A stretch of 64,000 nucleotides of DNA from Drosophila pseudoobscura (Eukaryota; Arthropoda; Insecta; Diptera; Drosophilidae), in the NCBI RefSeq assembly GCF_009870125.1, contig NC_046682.1, positions 992,001 to 1,056,000 of the forward strand, read 5' to 3'. A program made the position numbers and the translations under genes. Shown one piece after another: positions 10,501-21,969 of the stretch. The stretch's first letter is position 1, and every line of letters begins with the position of its first letter. The notes under the pieces are model-generated. The model was not told where the DNA came from and did not search any database. It saw only the letters and a list, made by a program, of their open reading frames with translations.

Positions 10501-12858
10501 ATATATTTGAGCCATGCCAATAAGAAGCAGAGGGACCAATTTGAGTCGTCAAACGATCTAGTCTAGAACCATACGAGATATAAGAGTAAGAATTTCAGGT
10601 GAACAAATCCAAGAAAACAATGCAGATGAGAGTGTGAGCATGGCGCGGTTACGTGAATCACAATCGCAAGAGGCCCGAGATAAACGAAATCAACAAAGGC
10701 AACTAGGACGGAGAGTAACGCGTAGATACATAGTCGACAGCTGTAGAGGAATTAACCAACAACGCTAGAGCATTTACATCAAATTTATTTCTTCGACTAG
10801 CAAAACAACGTTTGCCGAGTCACCTAGTAATTTATAATATTTATACAGTTAACTGACGGGGCAATCCATATGTGACCATGATCGGAACTATCAACCCGCC
10901 TTAAGTCAGCAGTAACATAAATAAATGTGTTTCAGAATATATGAAGGGGCCCTTCTGAAATTGAAAAAATTCCATTTGGCGGATATGAAACTCAGCTTTG
11001 ACATCACCGCGATTAAATATTTGTACTGTGGATGGAAATGTTAACTATACCCTTTTCCCTTTTTTACATATGTAGATATAAACGAATGTTTTGAAAAGAA
11101 TCCTTGTGGTAGCCATGAGCGTTGCATCAACACCAATGGTCATTTCCGCTGCGAAAGCCTTTTGCAGTGCAAGGCTGGCTATAAGTCAACGCCAGAAGGA
11201 ACATCCTGCATTGGTACGTGGGATGTTTTAAAAAGCATATATCCCAAGCCAAATTAGATTTTTATCAACACAGATATCGATGAGTGCGAGACGGGCGAGC
11301 ACAATTGTGGCGACAGACAAATATGCCGAAATCGTAACGGCAGCTACATCTGTGCCTGTCCGACCGGTCATGAGCTAAAACATATTTCCAATGGCGTCAG
11401 CACCTGCCAGGATATAAACGAATGCGCGCGCGATCAACGTGTGTGTCCTTCGAATGCTCATTGTTTTAATACCATTGGCTCGTTTTATTGTGAATGCAAG
11501 TCAGGTTTCCAGAAGAAGACAAGCGACGGTGACGACAGTAACACGGCCTGCTTTGATGTGGATGAGTGTCAAGTTATTCCGGGTCTTTGCCAGCAAAAGT
11601 GTGTTAACTTCTGGGGTGGGTATCGATGTACATGCAATTCAGGGTACCAATTGGGACAGGACAACCGCACATGCAACGATATTGATGAATGTGAAGTTCA
11701 CAAGCACTATAAGCTGTGTATGGGGTATGAATTGTCGACAATTTGCCTAGACATTCTTCCAAACCATGTGATCTATTATTCAGATTTTGTATCAACACTG
11801 CTGGATCCTACCAATGTACCTGTCCTCGTGGTTACACTCTGGCCTCAGACATGAATACATGCCGCGATATTGATGAATGTGCTGATTCCGTCAATCATGT
11901 ATGCACTGGTCGGGTATGTTTGTTCGATAAGAACATTTATATATGAAGAATTTTCTAAATTTTATATAGATTTCATTAAATCGCTTTTTTAAATATTTAA
12001 TTGGTTTTTAAGAACGATATTTGCACAAATATTCGAGGAAGCTTTAAATGTACTACTATTAATTGTATTGCTGGATATAGCAACGACCCAGAGCAAAAAA
12101 AGTAAGGCCACAGAACAGATAAGTACATTGAAAATAAATTTAAAGTATAATTATTGCTAACCAAAAATTTTTTAAATTACTTCAACCTAACACTTAAACA
12201 TAACTACAGAAGTATGATTTTAAAAATAATGCGATACAAAAAATTTGTATGGATTTTTGATTGAAATTAATTTACTGATATCCAAAAATAAAAGTTAGAC
12301 GAACAGAATAAAGAAGGCACATCTAAAAAACTTTATTTTTAATTTATCTCTTTCAGCCGGTGCCGTCAAAACAGCAACTTTTGTGAAGGAGAAGATTGTT
12401 ACACAAAACCCTCAGCTTATACATACAATTTTATAACTTTTGTATCTAAATTGATGATACCGCCGGATGGTCGAACGATCTTTACTCTACGTGGTCCAAT
12501 GTGGTATGACAATATAGATTTTGACCTCAAAATTTTGAGGATCCAAGCTTCGATGAACATCGAAAGGGCAACTGAAAACCATTTCGAGTTAGTATTCAAT
12601 TTGTAATTTATTCGGAATTTTGGTGCTGTACTGTGATTTATATTAAAGGTCAAATTTAAAACTAATTTATTCATATTTTATTTTCTTTAATACAGTACGT
12701 TAAAAAGCAACAACCAAGTCAATGTATTACTTAAAAGATCCCTAGAGGGGCCACAGGACATTGAGATGGAACTGAGTATGACAGTTTTTACCAACGGAAT
12801 GCCGCGTGGGAAGAGTGTTGCAAAGCTATTTCTCTTTGTATCCCAGCACCCATTTTAA
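4524..12858 (+). CDS. CG31999: Fibulin-like extracellular matrix protein, 12 EGF modules
   Basis: Thirteen exons join in phase: 4524-4611, 4805-5335, 5406-5732, 6107-6382, 6454-6536, 7474-7531, 9273-9557, 11076-11213, 11274-11724, 11784-11913, 12013-12101, 12357-12587, 12696-12858, giving 949 residues. An in-frame acceptor at 4838 with a better pyrimidine tract would drop 11 residues. Order: hydrophobic leader; anaphylatoxin-like region with CC pairs (about 40-170: RKCC, EVCC, AGCCRAC, RTCCYE); twelve EGF modules, most with the calcium-binding D-(I/V/D)-(D/N)-E-C start and a beta-hydroxylation-type C-x-N-T-x-G-S-(Y/F) core; then a fibulin-type C-terminal module (about 820-949). Module 6 (9273-9557) contains an inserted Thr/Ser-rich, mucin-like stretch. 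Most EGF exons start in phase 1, as in fibulins. The known chromosome-4 EGF gene CG31999 is the likely ortholog. The product should be secreted and bind matrix; function in flies is not established. Confidence 0.88.
6607..7168 (+). pseudogene. Dead copy of an Sp/Btd-type C2H2 zinc-finger gene
   Basis: Lying in the fibulin-like gene's intron 6537-7473, this block is GC-richer than its surroundings. Read from about 6832 it gives [20 protein letters not shown], which fits the Btd box (C-x-C-x-x-C) that sits just before the fingers of Sp-family factors. It continues [17 protein letters not shown], a first finger broken by TAG. A frameshift or deletion leads into [20 protein letters not shown], a later finger. 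After another frameshift an acidic tail ([20 protein letters not shown]) ends at TGA 7166-7168. The lost histidine end of finger 1, the stop and the shifts make it non-functional. No intron is apparent, which suggests a retrocopy, but I see no clear poly-A or target duplication. The upstream boundary is a guess. Confidence 0.62.
7560..8170 (-). mobile_element. Decayed non-LTR retrotransposon fragment (reverse transcriptase)
   Basis: Reading the minus strand from about 8160 gives [20 protein letters not shown], the canonical start of a LINE reverse transcriptase. Further on come LDFEKA near 7960 and NGIPQGSAL near 7830, all in proper order but separated by stops and frameshifts. The catalytic YADD is not recognisable. 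The style suggests the jockey/I group, clade not fixed. It lies in intron 7532-9272 of the fibulin-like gene, antisense to it. Confidence 0.72.
8268..8822 (-). repeat. Reverse-oriented copy of the abundant interspersed repeat
   Basis: In reverse complement this matches the 28256-29344 copy module by module. It ends with CTCACAACGTTCCCCCTCG, the reverse of that copy's left end, and begins with the TCGATTGA...CATGTCTGTCTG segment near its right end. Internal deletions shorten it to about half length. It sits in the same intron as the LINE fragment. Confidence 0.72.
9273..9557 (+). other. Exon 7 of the fibulin-like gene: EGF module with mucin-like insert
   Basis: After [20 protein letters not shown] the exon breaks into a Thr/Ser run (about residues 484-500 of the protein) with Pro/Tyr-rich sequence before the last EGF cysteines ([16 protein letters not shown]). 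Such a tract is a likely O-glycosylation site and spreads the module far beyond the usual ~40 residues. It is part of the CDS listed at 4524 and is noted separately because the insert is unusual. Confidence 0.7.
9900..10800 (+). mobile_element. Helentron (Helitron-like) 5' fragment
   Basis: The block starts with AATATATAAAATTCTCGTGT, a typical Drosophila Helentron 5' end, and carries a perfect palindrome at 10021-10097. From ATG 10514 it encodes [14 protein letters not shown], a stop, then an Arg/Gln/Glu-rich stretch ([22 protein letters not shown]), resembling the N-terminus of Helitron Rep/helicase proteins. The coding part stops near 10770. The segment 10180-10460 matches 16200-16450 in inverse orientation. 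It occupies the intron 9558-11075 of the fibulin-like gene. Confidence 0.72.
10021..10097. repeat. Perfect 32-bp inverted repeat with 13-nt loop
   Basis: Arms 10021-10052 and 10066-10097 are exact reverse complements (GATCAGACCACTCCTTCGGG at the outer left end). The loop is 10053-10065. A diverged version lies at 16598-16678 in the second Helentron copy, so the hairpin belongs to the element and not to the host gene. Confidence 0.9.
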
Positions 12859-13068
12859 CGTTGTCCGATATATGTTATATGTACATACATAATTATTGTG
12901 AAATAAATAATTTGATTGGGTTGATCTGAGCCAGAAAGTTGCATTGGTTTGTAATATGTTTATTAAATATTTTAAATATATGTATTAACAATTGGTATGC
13001 ACCACTTACTGTTATTTCTTGATACATTTTGTCATAAATTTAAATAAAAATTATACAAAATGAAAATA
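12859..13068. other. Convergent 3' ends of the fibulin-like gene and Crk
   Basis: Only 210 bp separate the two stop codons. AATAAATAA at 12901 could serve the plus-strand gene. On the minus strand the TTTATT-type sequences near 13041 and 12960 could serve Crk. No gene lies here. Confidence 0.6.
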
Positions 13069-14377
<1,309 letters not shown>

Positions 14378-15394
14378 TTTTGATTTTAATATGGCTGGAC
14401 TGGAGCTTATATCAAGTTAAGTCGACATCAAATGAGACACATGAATTTGGATAACTCCAAAATACACATATGACTTTTAAATGATGACTTAATTAAAGGT
14501 TTTTTGTAGTTGTTATGGTGCGAATATAAATTTTTTATGATTGTAACATCATGTTTTAACATATAAATTAAATAAGTCGAAGAATTGTTTGTTTTTTATT
14601 TGTGTGTGTACATACGCATATTCTAGTGTTGTGTATTTTTCCTTTTTCAGCCAAAATAGTGTTGGTCGGAACTTCGTTTTTTTGTAAATCAAATAGCTTG
14701 AAAAATAATTGATATGCTTATAGCATAAAATCTAGCTTATTTCAAATTTCATTTATTTTTTTGGCTTAAAAAAATTTTATATTATATTACATTATATTTT
14801 ATTGTATTATATTTGTTAATTTTTTATCGAGAAACCGGACAACAATCATATTTGTTGTTCGTTGTTCATCCATTCTTGTGTATAAATGTATGGTAATTTA
14901 TCGTTGATAAATTTCAGTCACACTGCAGTATTGCACATGTTTGCACATTTACATACAAAAAAGCCGAAAGTGTCTTATGAATAAAGTCCATAATTTCACT
15001 TTGTTTGTACATTGCTGAGCATCATTACATCATTACTTTAATTACAAATTTAAAAAAATATCAATTATCTATTATTTTGATGTGTTTTAATGGTCAACTT
15101 ATTTTTAAGCTTATTTTTTTAATTTATAGCTTATTCTAGCTTATTTTTTTCTTCAATCTAGCTTATGGTGACTCTCAAAATCTGGCAACACTGCATGGCA
15201 GCAGCAGATTTCTCACGGTCGACACAAAAAAAAAACACTTGAACTGGATCGATAAAAAGTTCACAGAAATTAATTTAAACAGTATGAACTAAAGGCGTTT
15301 CACTCTATTTTATTCCAATACAAAAATTAAGTTTAATTTTAGTTTTTTGTATATATATTTTACAGAGTAAAACGTTATTTTGCCAATTAATTTC
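14378..15394. other. Crk upstream region; no gene seen
   Basis: AT-rich, with several poly-T tracts and repeated AGCTTATTTTTTT motifs near 14725 and 15105-15170. It must include the Crk promoter, but no core element stands out. The end near 15180-15240 contains a CAGCAGCAG run. Confidence 0.5.
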
Positions 15395-16800
15395 TTTAAT
15401 TTTTTACTTCGTCATATGAACGATGGGTATGACTAATAAACTGAAGATCATTATTTCTTCTTCGAATCACGATTTGTCGCGTAGCTGTAAGGTCGCCAAC
15501 CACGATTTCAGCAAAGTCGTCAACAACAGGTGCATTGAATCTACGTATTTATAAGCTCTCGAGCTGGTGTTCTATCAGGATTGATGACAATAGCGTGATT
15601 GTCCCTTTCTAGTTTGTGGATGTGTGATTTGAATAATTCCAATAATTCATTTTGCTCTTTTAATACGATACGCCTGGCAAAATTTGAATTGAAATTATGA
15701 TAGTCGCAACGTGCATCTACGTGATTGGCGAGTGCACGTTCAAAGTCCTTGCCACCCAGAAAGTTTATTTGTAAAAATTTATGAAATTCTTTTGGGATTG
15801 GCTGATAAAACTGGTGATAAACTTGGCCTATGATTTTGAACGTGGAATTAAATTGTAGACCGTTTGCAGTAATATTGTTAACTATTTTTGTTGCTCCAAA
15901 TTATGTCATTTGGAAACATGAATTGAATGTGCGAATTGACTTCAGGAACATGCTAGAATCGGGATCTGTACCGATAAGTAACCTGTGCAATGGTTCAGGT
16001 GGTATTTCAGTTTCGGTTATTTGTACTTTTCCTGATGAGTAACACATCACAACAGGCTCATTTTTATATTTGATTTTAAATTTAAATTTTAACAATAACC
16101 ACTTTAGAATGATCACAATATTCAACATCAGGCTCATTCTGGAATGTTAGTCGAAAAAAAAGTGATGTAAATCCTCGATGAAATTGTTGGCGTTGTTGGT
16201 CCTCTACGTCCTCCTTTTTTAGATGTTTTCGCTTCCGAGGTGAATGATAATGATTTCATCACAATATTCATACCACAGGACCAAATTTTTGTTTCGGTCT
16301 ACTGGGATTTCATATGTGTATGAAAAAGTTGTATTCAATTTAATATTTTTCAAAACATTTTCTTTGAATTTCATGAAGTCAAATTTACATGAAAAGCTGT
16401 TGGCTCAGATTGGCGAGATTTTTCTTGGTAATCGTAGTAACAATTTCTTAGGTTTTACTGGTTCTGCAGCTTCAGATTTACATTAGTATTTTTAATTAAA
16501 AATACAGCCATATCACTTCCTTTATTCATTACGATGCAATGCCTTAAAACTAATCAATCTGAATCAAATTTTGTCAAAACCCTCCAAATTTTGACCCGAT
16601 CAGACCACTCCTTCTGGTACTTCCCAAAAAAATGACATACATAGGTGTTTGGGAGGTACCCGAAGGAGTGACTTGATCGTGATGAAAATTAGATGTCTGC
16701 CGATGCGCAGACCTCACCGATATGTCGAGCCATTTCGGTCGAGCCATTTCGGAGAAGGTTAGCTACAAAACTTGTGACACGAAAATTTAATATATTAATA
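15395..16800 (-). mobile_element. Helentron (Helitron-like) fragment with Rep/helicase N-terminal region
   Basis: On the minus strand the 5' end lies near 16800 (TTAAATTTTCGTGTCACAAG). The palindrome at 16598-16678 follows, then 16200-16450 which matches the plus copy at 10180-10460. Coding remains read from about 16060 down: SSGKVQITE, PPEPLHRLLIGTDPDSSMFL, IRTFNSCFQMT, QFNSTFKIIGQVYHQF, ALANHVDARCDYHNFNSNFA, NHAIVINPDRTPARELI, then after a frameshift APVVDDFAEIVVGDLTATRQ and IVIRRRNNDLQFISHTHRSY near 15420. These are hallmarks of the Helitron_like_N domain. The Rep HUH motif and helicase are missing beyond 15395, so it is a truncated dead copy. Confidence 0.85.
16598..16678. repeat. Diverged copy of the Helentron palindrome
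   Basis: Left arm 16598-16629 and right arm 16647-16678 pair imperfectly. The right arm keeps GTTTGGGAGGTACCCGAAGG, identical to the arm at 10066, while the left arm has several changes. Confidence 0.8.
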
Positions 16801-16819
16801 TATATATGTTATTATTAAT

Positions 16820-17120
16820 ATTACTAGCTGACCCTGTAAACCTTTTATTGCAGTATTGTGAACTATTTCTGTTGTTCCGAACTAACATATGTTAGTTATT
16901 TTATGAATAAAATTGATTGTGAGAATTGACTCTAAGAACAAGTTTCATTCTGGTTACGGTGGTGTCAATTTCACTTAGTTGCTTTTTTCTTGACGCGCTA
17001 CACATACAATCTCTACATAGCACCAATCAGCATTTTCGGATGAGAGAAATATTTAATATTAGGCTGTTACTCGAATGCGAGTACCAGTAACGAGTAAGAA
17101 ATCGGATGTATGAATTTATA
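16820..17120 (-). mobile_element. Third Helentron fragment
   Basis: CAGTATTGTGAACTATTTCT at 16852 and GAGAATTGACTCTAAGAACA at 16921 match 15868-15950 of the neighbouring Helentron with scattered changes and a deletion. It starts at TACTAGCTGACCC, a sequence often found at Helentron-derived boundaries. It lies directly behind the 5' end of the previous copy, so one was probably inserted next to or into another. Confidence 0.65.
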
Positions 17121-17382
17121 TATGAGTTTCGATTTGCCAACATAAGTTCGGATATCTCTTCGTTCCAATTGTCTTTGCTGATTTAGTTACAGCCGTGCCT
17201 TATGAGATTAAAAGTCACGCAATTGCGAATTGCTTATACGAACATTTTCGTAAATTTATTGGATTTGTTCGCCTCTCGCAGTCTGCGTTGCCTGCGGGGA
17301 TGTACATCTCACTGAGCCTTGCCCCGTAAATAGGGAGGACCCATCTGCCAAAACAACTGTGGTGTAAGCTACACTGCTCACC

Positions 17383-17513
17383 TTAGAGGTTTTTACCTGT
17401 CTGTAAAGAACTAAAAAATTACCTAACCTAATAAAAAACCCCGCTGGGTTAGAGGTTTTTACCTGTCTGTAAAGAACTAAAAAATTACCTAACCTAATAA
17501 AAAACCCCGCTGG
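17383..17513. repeat. 66-bp tandem duplication
   Basis: Two nearly identical copies start at 17383 and 17449 (TTAGAGGTTTTTACCTGTCT), each containing ATTACCTAACCTAATAAAAA and ending at CCCCGCTGG. The flanking 17250-17380 looks like repeat DNA of unknown family. Confidence 0.88.
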
Positions 17514-17647
17514 AAGCTCAGTCATCCAACAAAACTTGCCGCAATTACCATCAGCTACGACCGCAGGAGTTTATTTTGTTAAGACGTTAAGTTACACGAG
17601 CTACCAAATACAAAAATTTCACAAGCCACTGCAAGAATTATGCAGCA

Positions 17648-18830
17648 GTGGTCAGAGTAGTGTTGTTAAGTAGTGGCATACGCGGACGACGTTGCAATTA
17701 TCTTTGCGGGGAAATACCCCCAAACACTCTGCGACTTAATAACCGCAAAGCTTGCTCGATTGTCCGGATGGACAGAATCGCGCGGGTTGGGACTAAATCC
17801 CTCGAAAACGGAACTCGTGTTATTCACAAATAATTACAAGGTCCCGCCCTTAAACCCCCGAATACCAAATGGATACAGGCTCTCCTTCAGTGACAGTGCC
17901 AGTTATTTAGGGTTGGTAATTGAATAAAAGCTTAACTGGAGCCTGAAGGTCAAGGATAGAGTGAAGAAGGCAACGACAGCACTCTACACATGCAAAAAAG
18001 CTATTGGCCTAAAGTGGGGCATGAACCCAAGCATAGTCCTATGGATATACATATCTGGCAATGGTCAATATCTGCCCTAACAAAAAGGACAATCACCAAT
18101 CAGCTGGGCAAACTTCAAAGAGCTGACGCCCTCTGCATCAGTGGAGCTCTTCGAACCACACCAAATGATGCGCTAAACGCCATGTTATGCCTCCAGAGCC
18201 TTGACCTTGCAGGAAAAGAGCGGGCAGAAATGGCAGCAATACGTCTTAGAGACTCTGAACATTGGGTACCTCAACCACAGTGACACTAAATAAAAACAAC
18301 AATGTCCAAGCAAGAACGGGCTATCAAGTTTCAAAGGAGTACACGGATACTCCATTCAGCACCATCATCCCTCACAGAGACGAATGGCTCGAGGGACTCC
18401 CAGGCCCAGATGGGGCCATAAACATCTTCGCGGATGGATGGAAGCTTGACGAGGGTTATAAGAGGAATCGTCTCTGAACAGCTAAACATAAAGCACTCAT
18501 TCAGGCTACCAAATCACTGTAGCGTATTCCAGGTGGAAGTTACAGCGATCAGGGAGGCTGTGAACTGCCTTCAAGCAGTTGCGAAACCCAGCTAAACATT
18601 TATAGCTGCGATCAGATCACTTAGCGCGATCTCCTCGAACTCGGCTACTGTGGCGAACTGCCGCAAATCTCTTCACGAGATGGCTTTCCCAAGTTCTTTG
18701 TTCCAAGTTGACAGACTGGCCTGTTATTCGGCGCAGTTCTGCTCATAGCCTGTTTACATTAAGGATGCGTCGTGCGATTTTGAATCTTGCCAGAGATGCA
18801 AGCATAGGTTCTTAGTTTTTAGTTTATATG
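17648..18830 (+). mobile_element. Non-LTR retrotransposon fragment (RT C-terminal part and RNase H)
   Basis: From 17673 the frame gives AYADDVAIIFAGKYPQTLCD with the RT catalytic YADD, then GLGLNPSKTELVLFT and SDSASYLGLVIE. After stops come KKAIGLKWGMNPSIVLWIY, ALCISGALRTTPNDALNAML, LDLAGKERAEMAAIRLRDSE and an RNase H start FADGWKLDEG near 18430. The 18590-18690 tail matches 61190-61290 of another copy. The RNase H and protein style suggest the LOA/I group. At least four frame breaks show it is dead. Confidence 0.82.
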
Positions 18831-19313
18831 TTTGATGACGAGGAAATCATCAAATCAGGGCCTCAGGGGCTGACAAAAAGGTTCAATGTATATGTTTTAT
18901 ATGTATGCATATTTCCTTTTTCTTCCTCAGACAGTTTTTATCCGGCAAATTTAGATTGTTTAAACTAGTTTTTTTTTTATGTCATTACTATAGATAGGTG
19001 TAAACAATATTCTGTGAAGCTACAAAAAAAATGAAATAATCCGAATAGACGCAACTGCGTCCTTAAAAGACGCAAGTTTTTGCCAACACTGGGCCCCTAT
19101 GCTTATCCTACGTAAAAACCTACGTTAATACCAAAAATGTACAAGTGTCATATAATTCGCAGATTGGGACCAAGTGTATATGCTCTACGGCTACACTTAT
19201 GTTGTGTTTATCTACATTTTTAAAATATTGTATGAAAGCATTCAGTAATTTTTTAATTGTGAGCGTTGGTGCGCGAAGGAAGGGCGAGTATTAATCGCTA
19301 CATATATTTCCAG
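18831..19313. other. No gene seen
   Basis: AT-rich DNA between the LINE fragment and the first exon of the unidentified gene. If that gene has further upstream exons I could not find them here. Confidence 0.45.
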
Positions 19314-20222
19314 ATCTGAATACTGGCGGTGAAGAAACACCAGCAACAAATCTGGTTGAGGAAATCGTTACGCAAAATTTTAAGGTATATATGTATATTA
19401 TTACTGAATACCCTTACTTTTCTGTACGATATCAATCATAAATATTTATCGATATTTACGATAGTTAATCGATTAAGATATCCGCCATTTTGTGGATTCT
19501 TGTTGAAAAGTGAAAAATCGAGACGTCACAACACAATATACATAATCTTTATTGTTTTTATGCGTGAATTGAAAAATATTCTAGTAATATCGGAGTTACC
19601 CAACCGTTTATTTTGCTTTTGACCTACGGTTTGTTTCGGAGTCCTATACGTACGCCCCATTTTACTTGCTCAAATAAGTACACATATGTATGTATCTTTA
19701 ATGCACATATGCGTGCATGTATACATATTAATACATGCACATATTTAGTTCAATGTGCATGTGTTAAAGCCAATAACTTGTTTGATGGATGCATACCCAT
19801 CCGTATATAATGGAAATTTTATCGGCACCTCTAATGTCGTTCTCTTTGAAACAAACCATAATCATGAAGTAAACGGTAAATATTTGTGTGAAATTTATAT
19901 CCAAAATGAATATATATGTACACACATTTACCTTAATATGTATGTATAAAATATGTATGGGTGCATATGTACATATGTACATGTGTATACAGTGGCAATG
20001 GCTTAAAGTAACCAGTGAATAATATTAGCTTTGAGACATCTAAAAATGTATACTAACGTAGTAACTATCACGTCGACATTGCAAAAGTGGTTTTTTAAGT
20101 TCCAAAAATTGTATGGTGACACTTGGAAACGACAGAAAGCTGCTCGGGCGCTGAAGCTATTGCTAATTCAATTATTTTATCCAATCCATAATAATCCGAT
20201 TTTATCCGTCTGTCTTATGTAA
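19314..20222 (+). CDS. Three terminal exons of an unidentified protein-coding gene (partial)
   Basis: I do not recognise this gene. Exon a 19314-19384 (acceptor TATATTTCCAG, donor AAG|GTATAT), exon b 19749-19875 (acceptor ATATTTAG, donor G|GTAAAT) and exon c 20029-20222 (acceptor AATATTAG, stop TAA) join in phase (1 in, 0, 1). They stay open for about 129 residues. Exon a reads LNTGGEETPATNLVEEIVTQ; exon b includes YPSVYNGNFIGTSNVVLFET; exon c has a basic, probably helical stretch, KWFFKFQKLYGDTWKRQKAA, and ends NPILSVCLM. Composition is balanced and unlike the transposon debris around it. No starting ATG exon was found upstream, so it is either the 3' end of a gene whose first exons I missed or a truncated relic. 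A weak point is the poor pyrimidine tract before exons b and c. Confidence 0.42.
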
Positions 20223-20837
20223 ATACCAATGAAAGTGCTATTCCCACAAATACATAATAATACAGTGATGTACATAGTGTAGTGAGATTTCCGACGAACT
20301 TTACTATGTATTTTATTTTATTTGGTTTTCCACAAACTGAATAAATGAGTAATGAATGATTATTGAACAAAATTAATATATGTAGTGTTCCAAATTGAAC
20401 AAGTGATACCTATTTAAAATGTATGGAATGTAAACATTACAAATCCCATTACATTAGAATTCCATCTTCTTGTTTTCCATGACTTTAGACATTACCGATG
20501 AAACCAGCTGTCCATTAAAATAGTAGTGCTAAGGTAAATGAATATAAAAAAAATTAAAAATCAACAAAAAAATAAATTTAGTTATTGAATATTTTTATGA
20601 AAGACATTTGTTTAGCGAAGAGAGCTCATTGATCGGTCCCGAAGATGAGACCTAAGAATTTTGCTAAAAATTAAAGGCTGGATGTTTAAAAGGATTGAAA
20701 ATAAATAATAAAAATAATAATAAATATAGCTCTGTCAGTTATGTGAGTTATGTGTCAGTTGAAAATTGCTTCTCAAAAGGATCTGAAAACTAAATTGATT
20801 CTAAACTGAATATGAAACAGGTAGAACATTTAACATA
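20223..20837. other. No gene seen
   Basis: AT-rich DNA with AATAATAATAAA runs near 20700; perhaps the 3' UTR of the exons above. Confidence 0.45.
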
Positions 20838-21969
20838 CAGTAGCGGACACTCATTTTTTCTAACTTTAAGCCGATGGCGCGTATGCAAAAACTCAAGTCA
20901 GTTGGGAAACCTTTTTATTGTGTAGATAACGTCTCTTTTTCATAAAAAAAAGCAAGAAGTTAAAATAAAAAAAATGTATAAAAAATTACTGAAGCCGACA
21001 GGGCAGCTATATTGGCATTGAGTTCAGAAAACATTCGTTTTGGCACTATTATCTTAAAACTTGGGATGAGGAAGTTTTCTTTAAACAATTTTATGCACAA
21101 TTTCGAAAAACGCGGTTCGGTAAAACGACGTCCCCCCAGAAAAGGCGCCAATGGTTAAAACTCAACGAAACTTTAATTCAAGGAGGCAGCAGGTTTTTTG
21201 TTGATGTTATTTTTTTTTTTGAGTTGGGTATCTGGCGCTAGTTGACGGATATGTAAGGTGGTAACGTGCAAACAAATTTTAGAGGAAACCCTCATTCCGT
21301 CTAATGAGAACCACTTTCCGCTTGCTGACGCTCTCATCTACTAGGATGGTCAGGCAAGATTGGTCAGGCATATTTTTTTCCACTTTTTAATTGTATTTTG
21401 TAATGCTATATACAAAAAGTTTGATTTTTCCAACAATGGGTTCTCTTAGCTAAAATAATACTTATCAATAGTGGGAATAGGTTTTAATATTTAGCCCATC
21501 CTGAACGTTTTAATATGAAAACAGAGACGCAAAACTTTATCTGAATTGAAAGAAATATTTGGAAAAGTGTGGCACAACGATATAAACATCGAATCAATCT
21601 GCAAATTTGGAGGTAAGCTTTCGCGTAGAAAACTGGTTCTAAAAGAGCGAGGAAATTCAAAAAAATATTTAACTAATTTATTACATACTCTTCAATATTC
21701 ATCGAATTAAACGTAATAACAGAAAAATTGTATTTCCGGACTAAAAACCTAGAATAAATTTTTCCGTACAATTATAAAAGTGATTTTACACTTTATGATT
21801 TCAGGATTCTTTTAAAACAAGGACATTGGATTACAATATTTAATGTTTTTCGTTAGCCTTTTATTTCATTTAGTTAGTTTCATGAACTTTTCTCTTGAAA
21901 AACAAACCAAAACTTTATAAAACATAACAAATCACTTTTTTACTGTCCACATTTCACTGTCCGCTGCTG
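20838..21969 (+). mobile_element. Internally deleted Tc1-like transposon
   Basis: Left end CAGTAGCGGACACTCATT at 20838 (after TA) and right end, in reverse, CAGCAGCGGACAGTG at 21969 form imperfect terminal repeats. Inside, 20988-21160 reads TEADRAAILALSSENIRFGT and FEKRGSVKRRPPRKGAN, the helix-turn-helix N-terminus of a Tc1 transposase. 21520-21670 reads LSELKEIFGKVWHNDINIES and a C-terminal tail ending near KARGNSKKY-type sequence. The DDE catalytic core between is missing, so it could only have moved with help from another copy. Confidence 0.66.

Noticed and set aside
10259..10501. An 80-codon open frame beginning with ATG
   Set aside because: The same sequence occurs in reverse at 16200-16450 within a second Helentron, so it is the element's untranslated 5' region.
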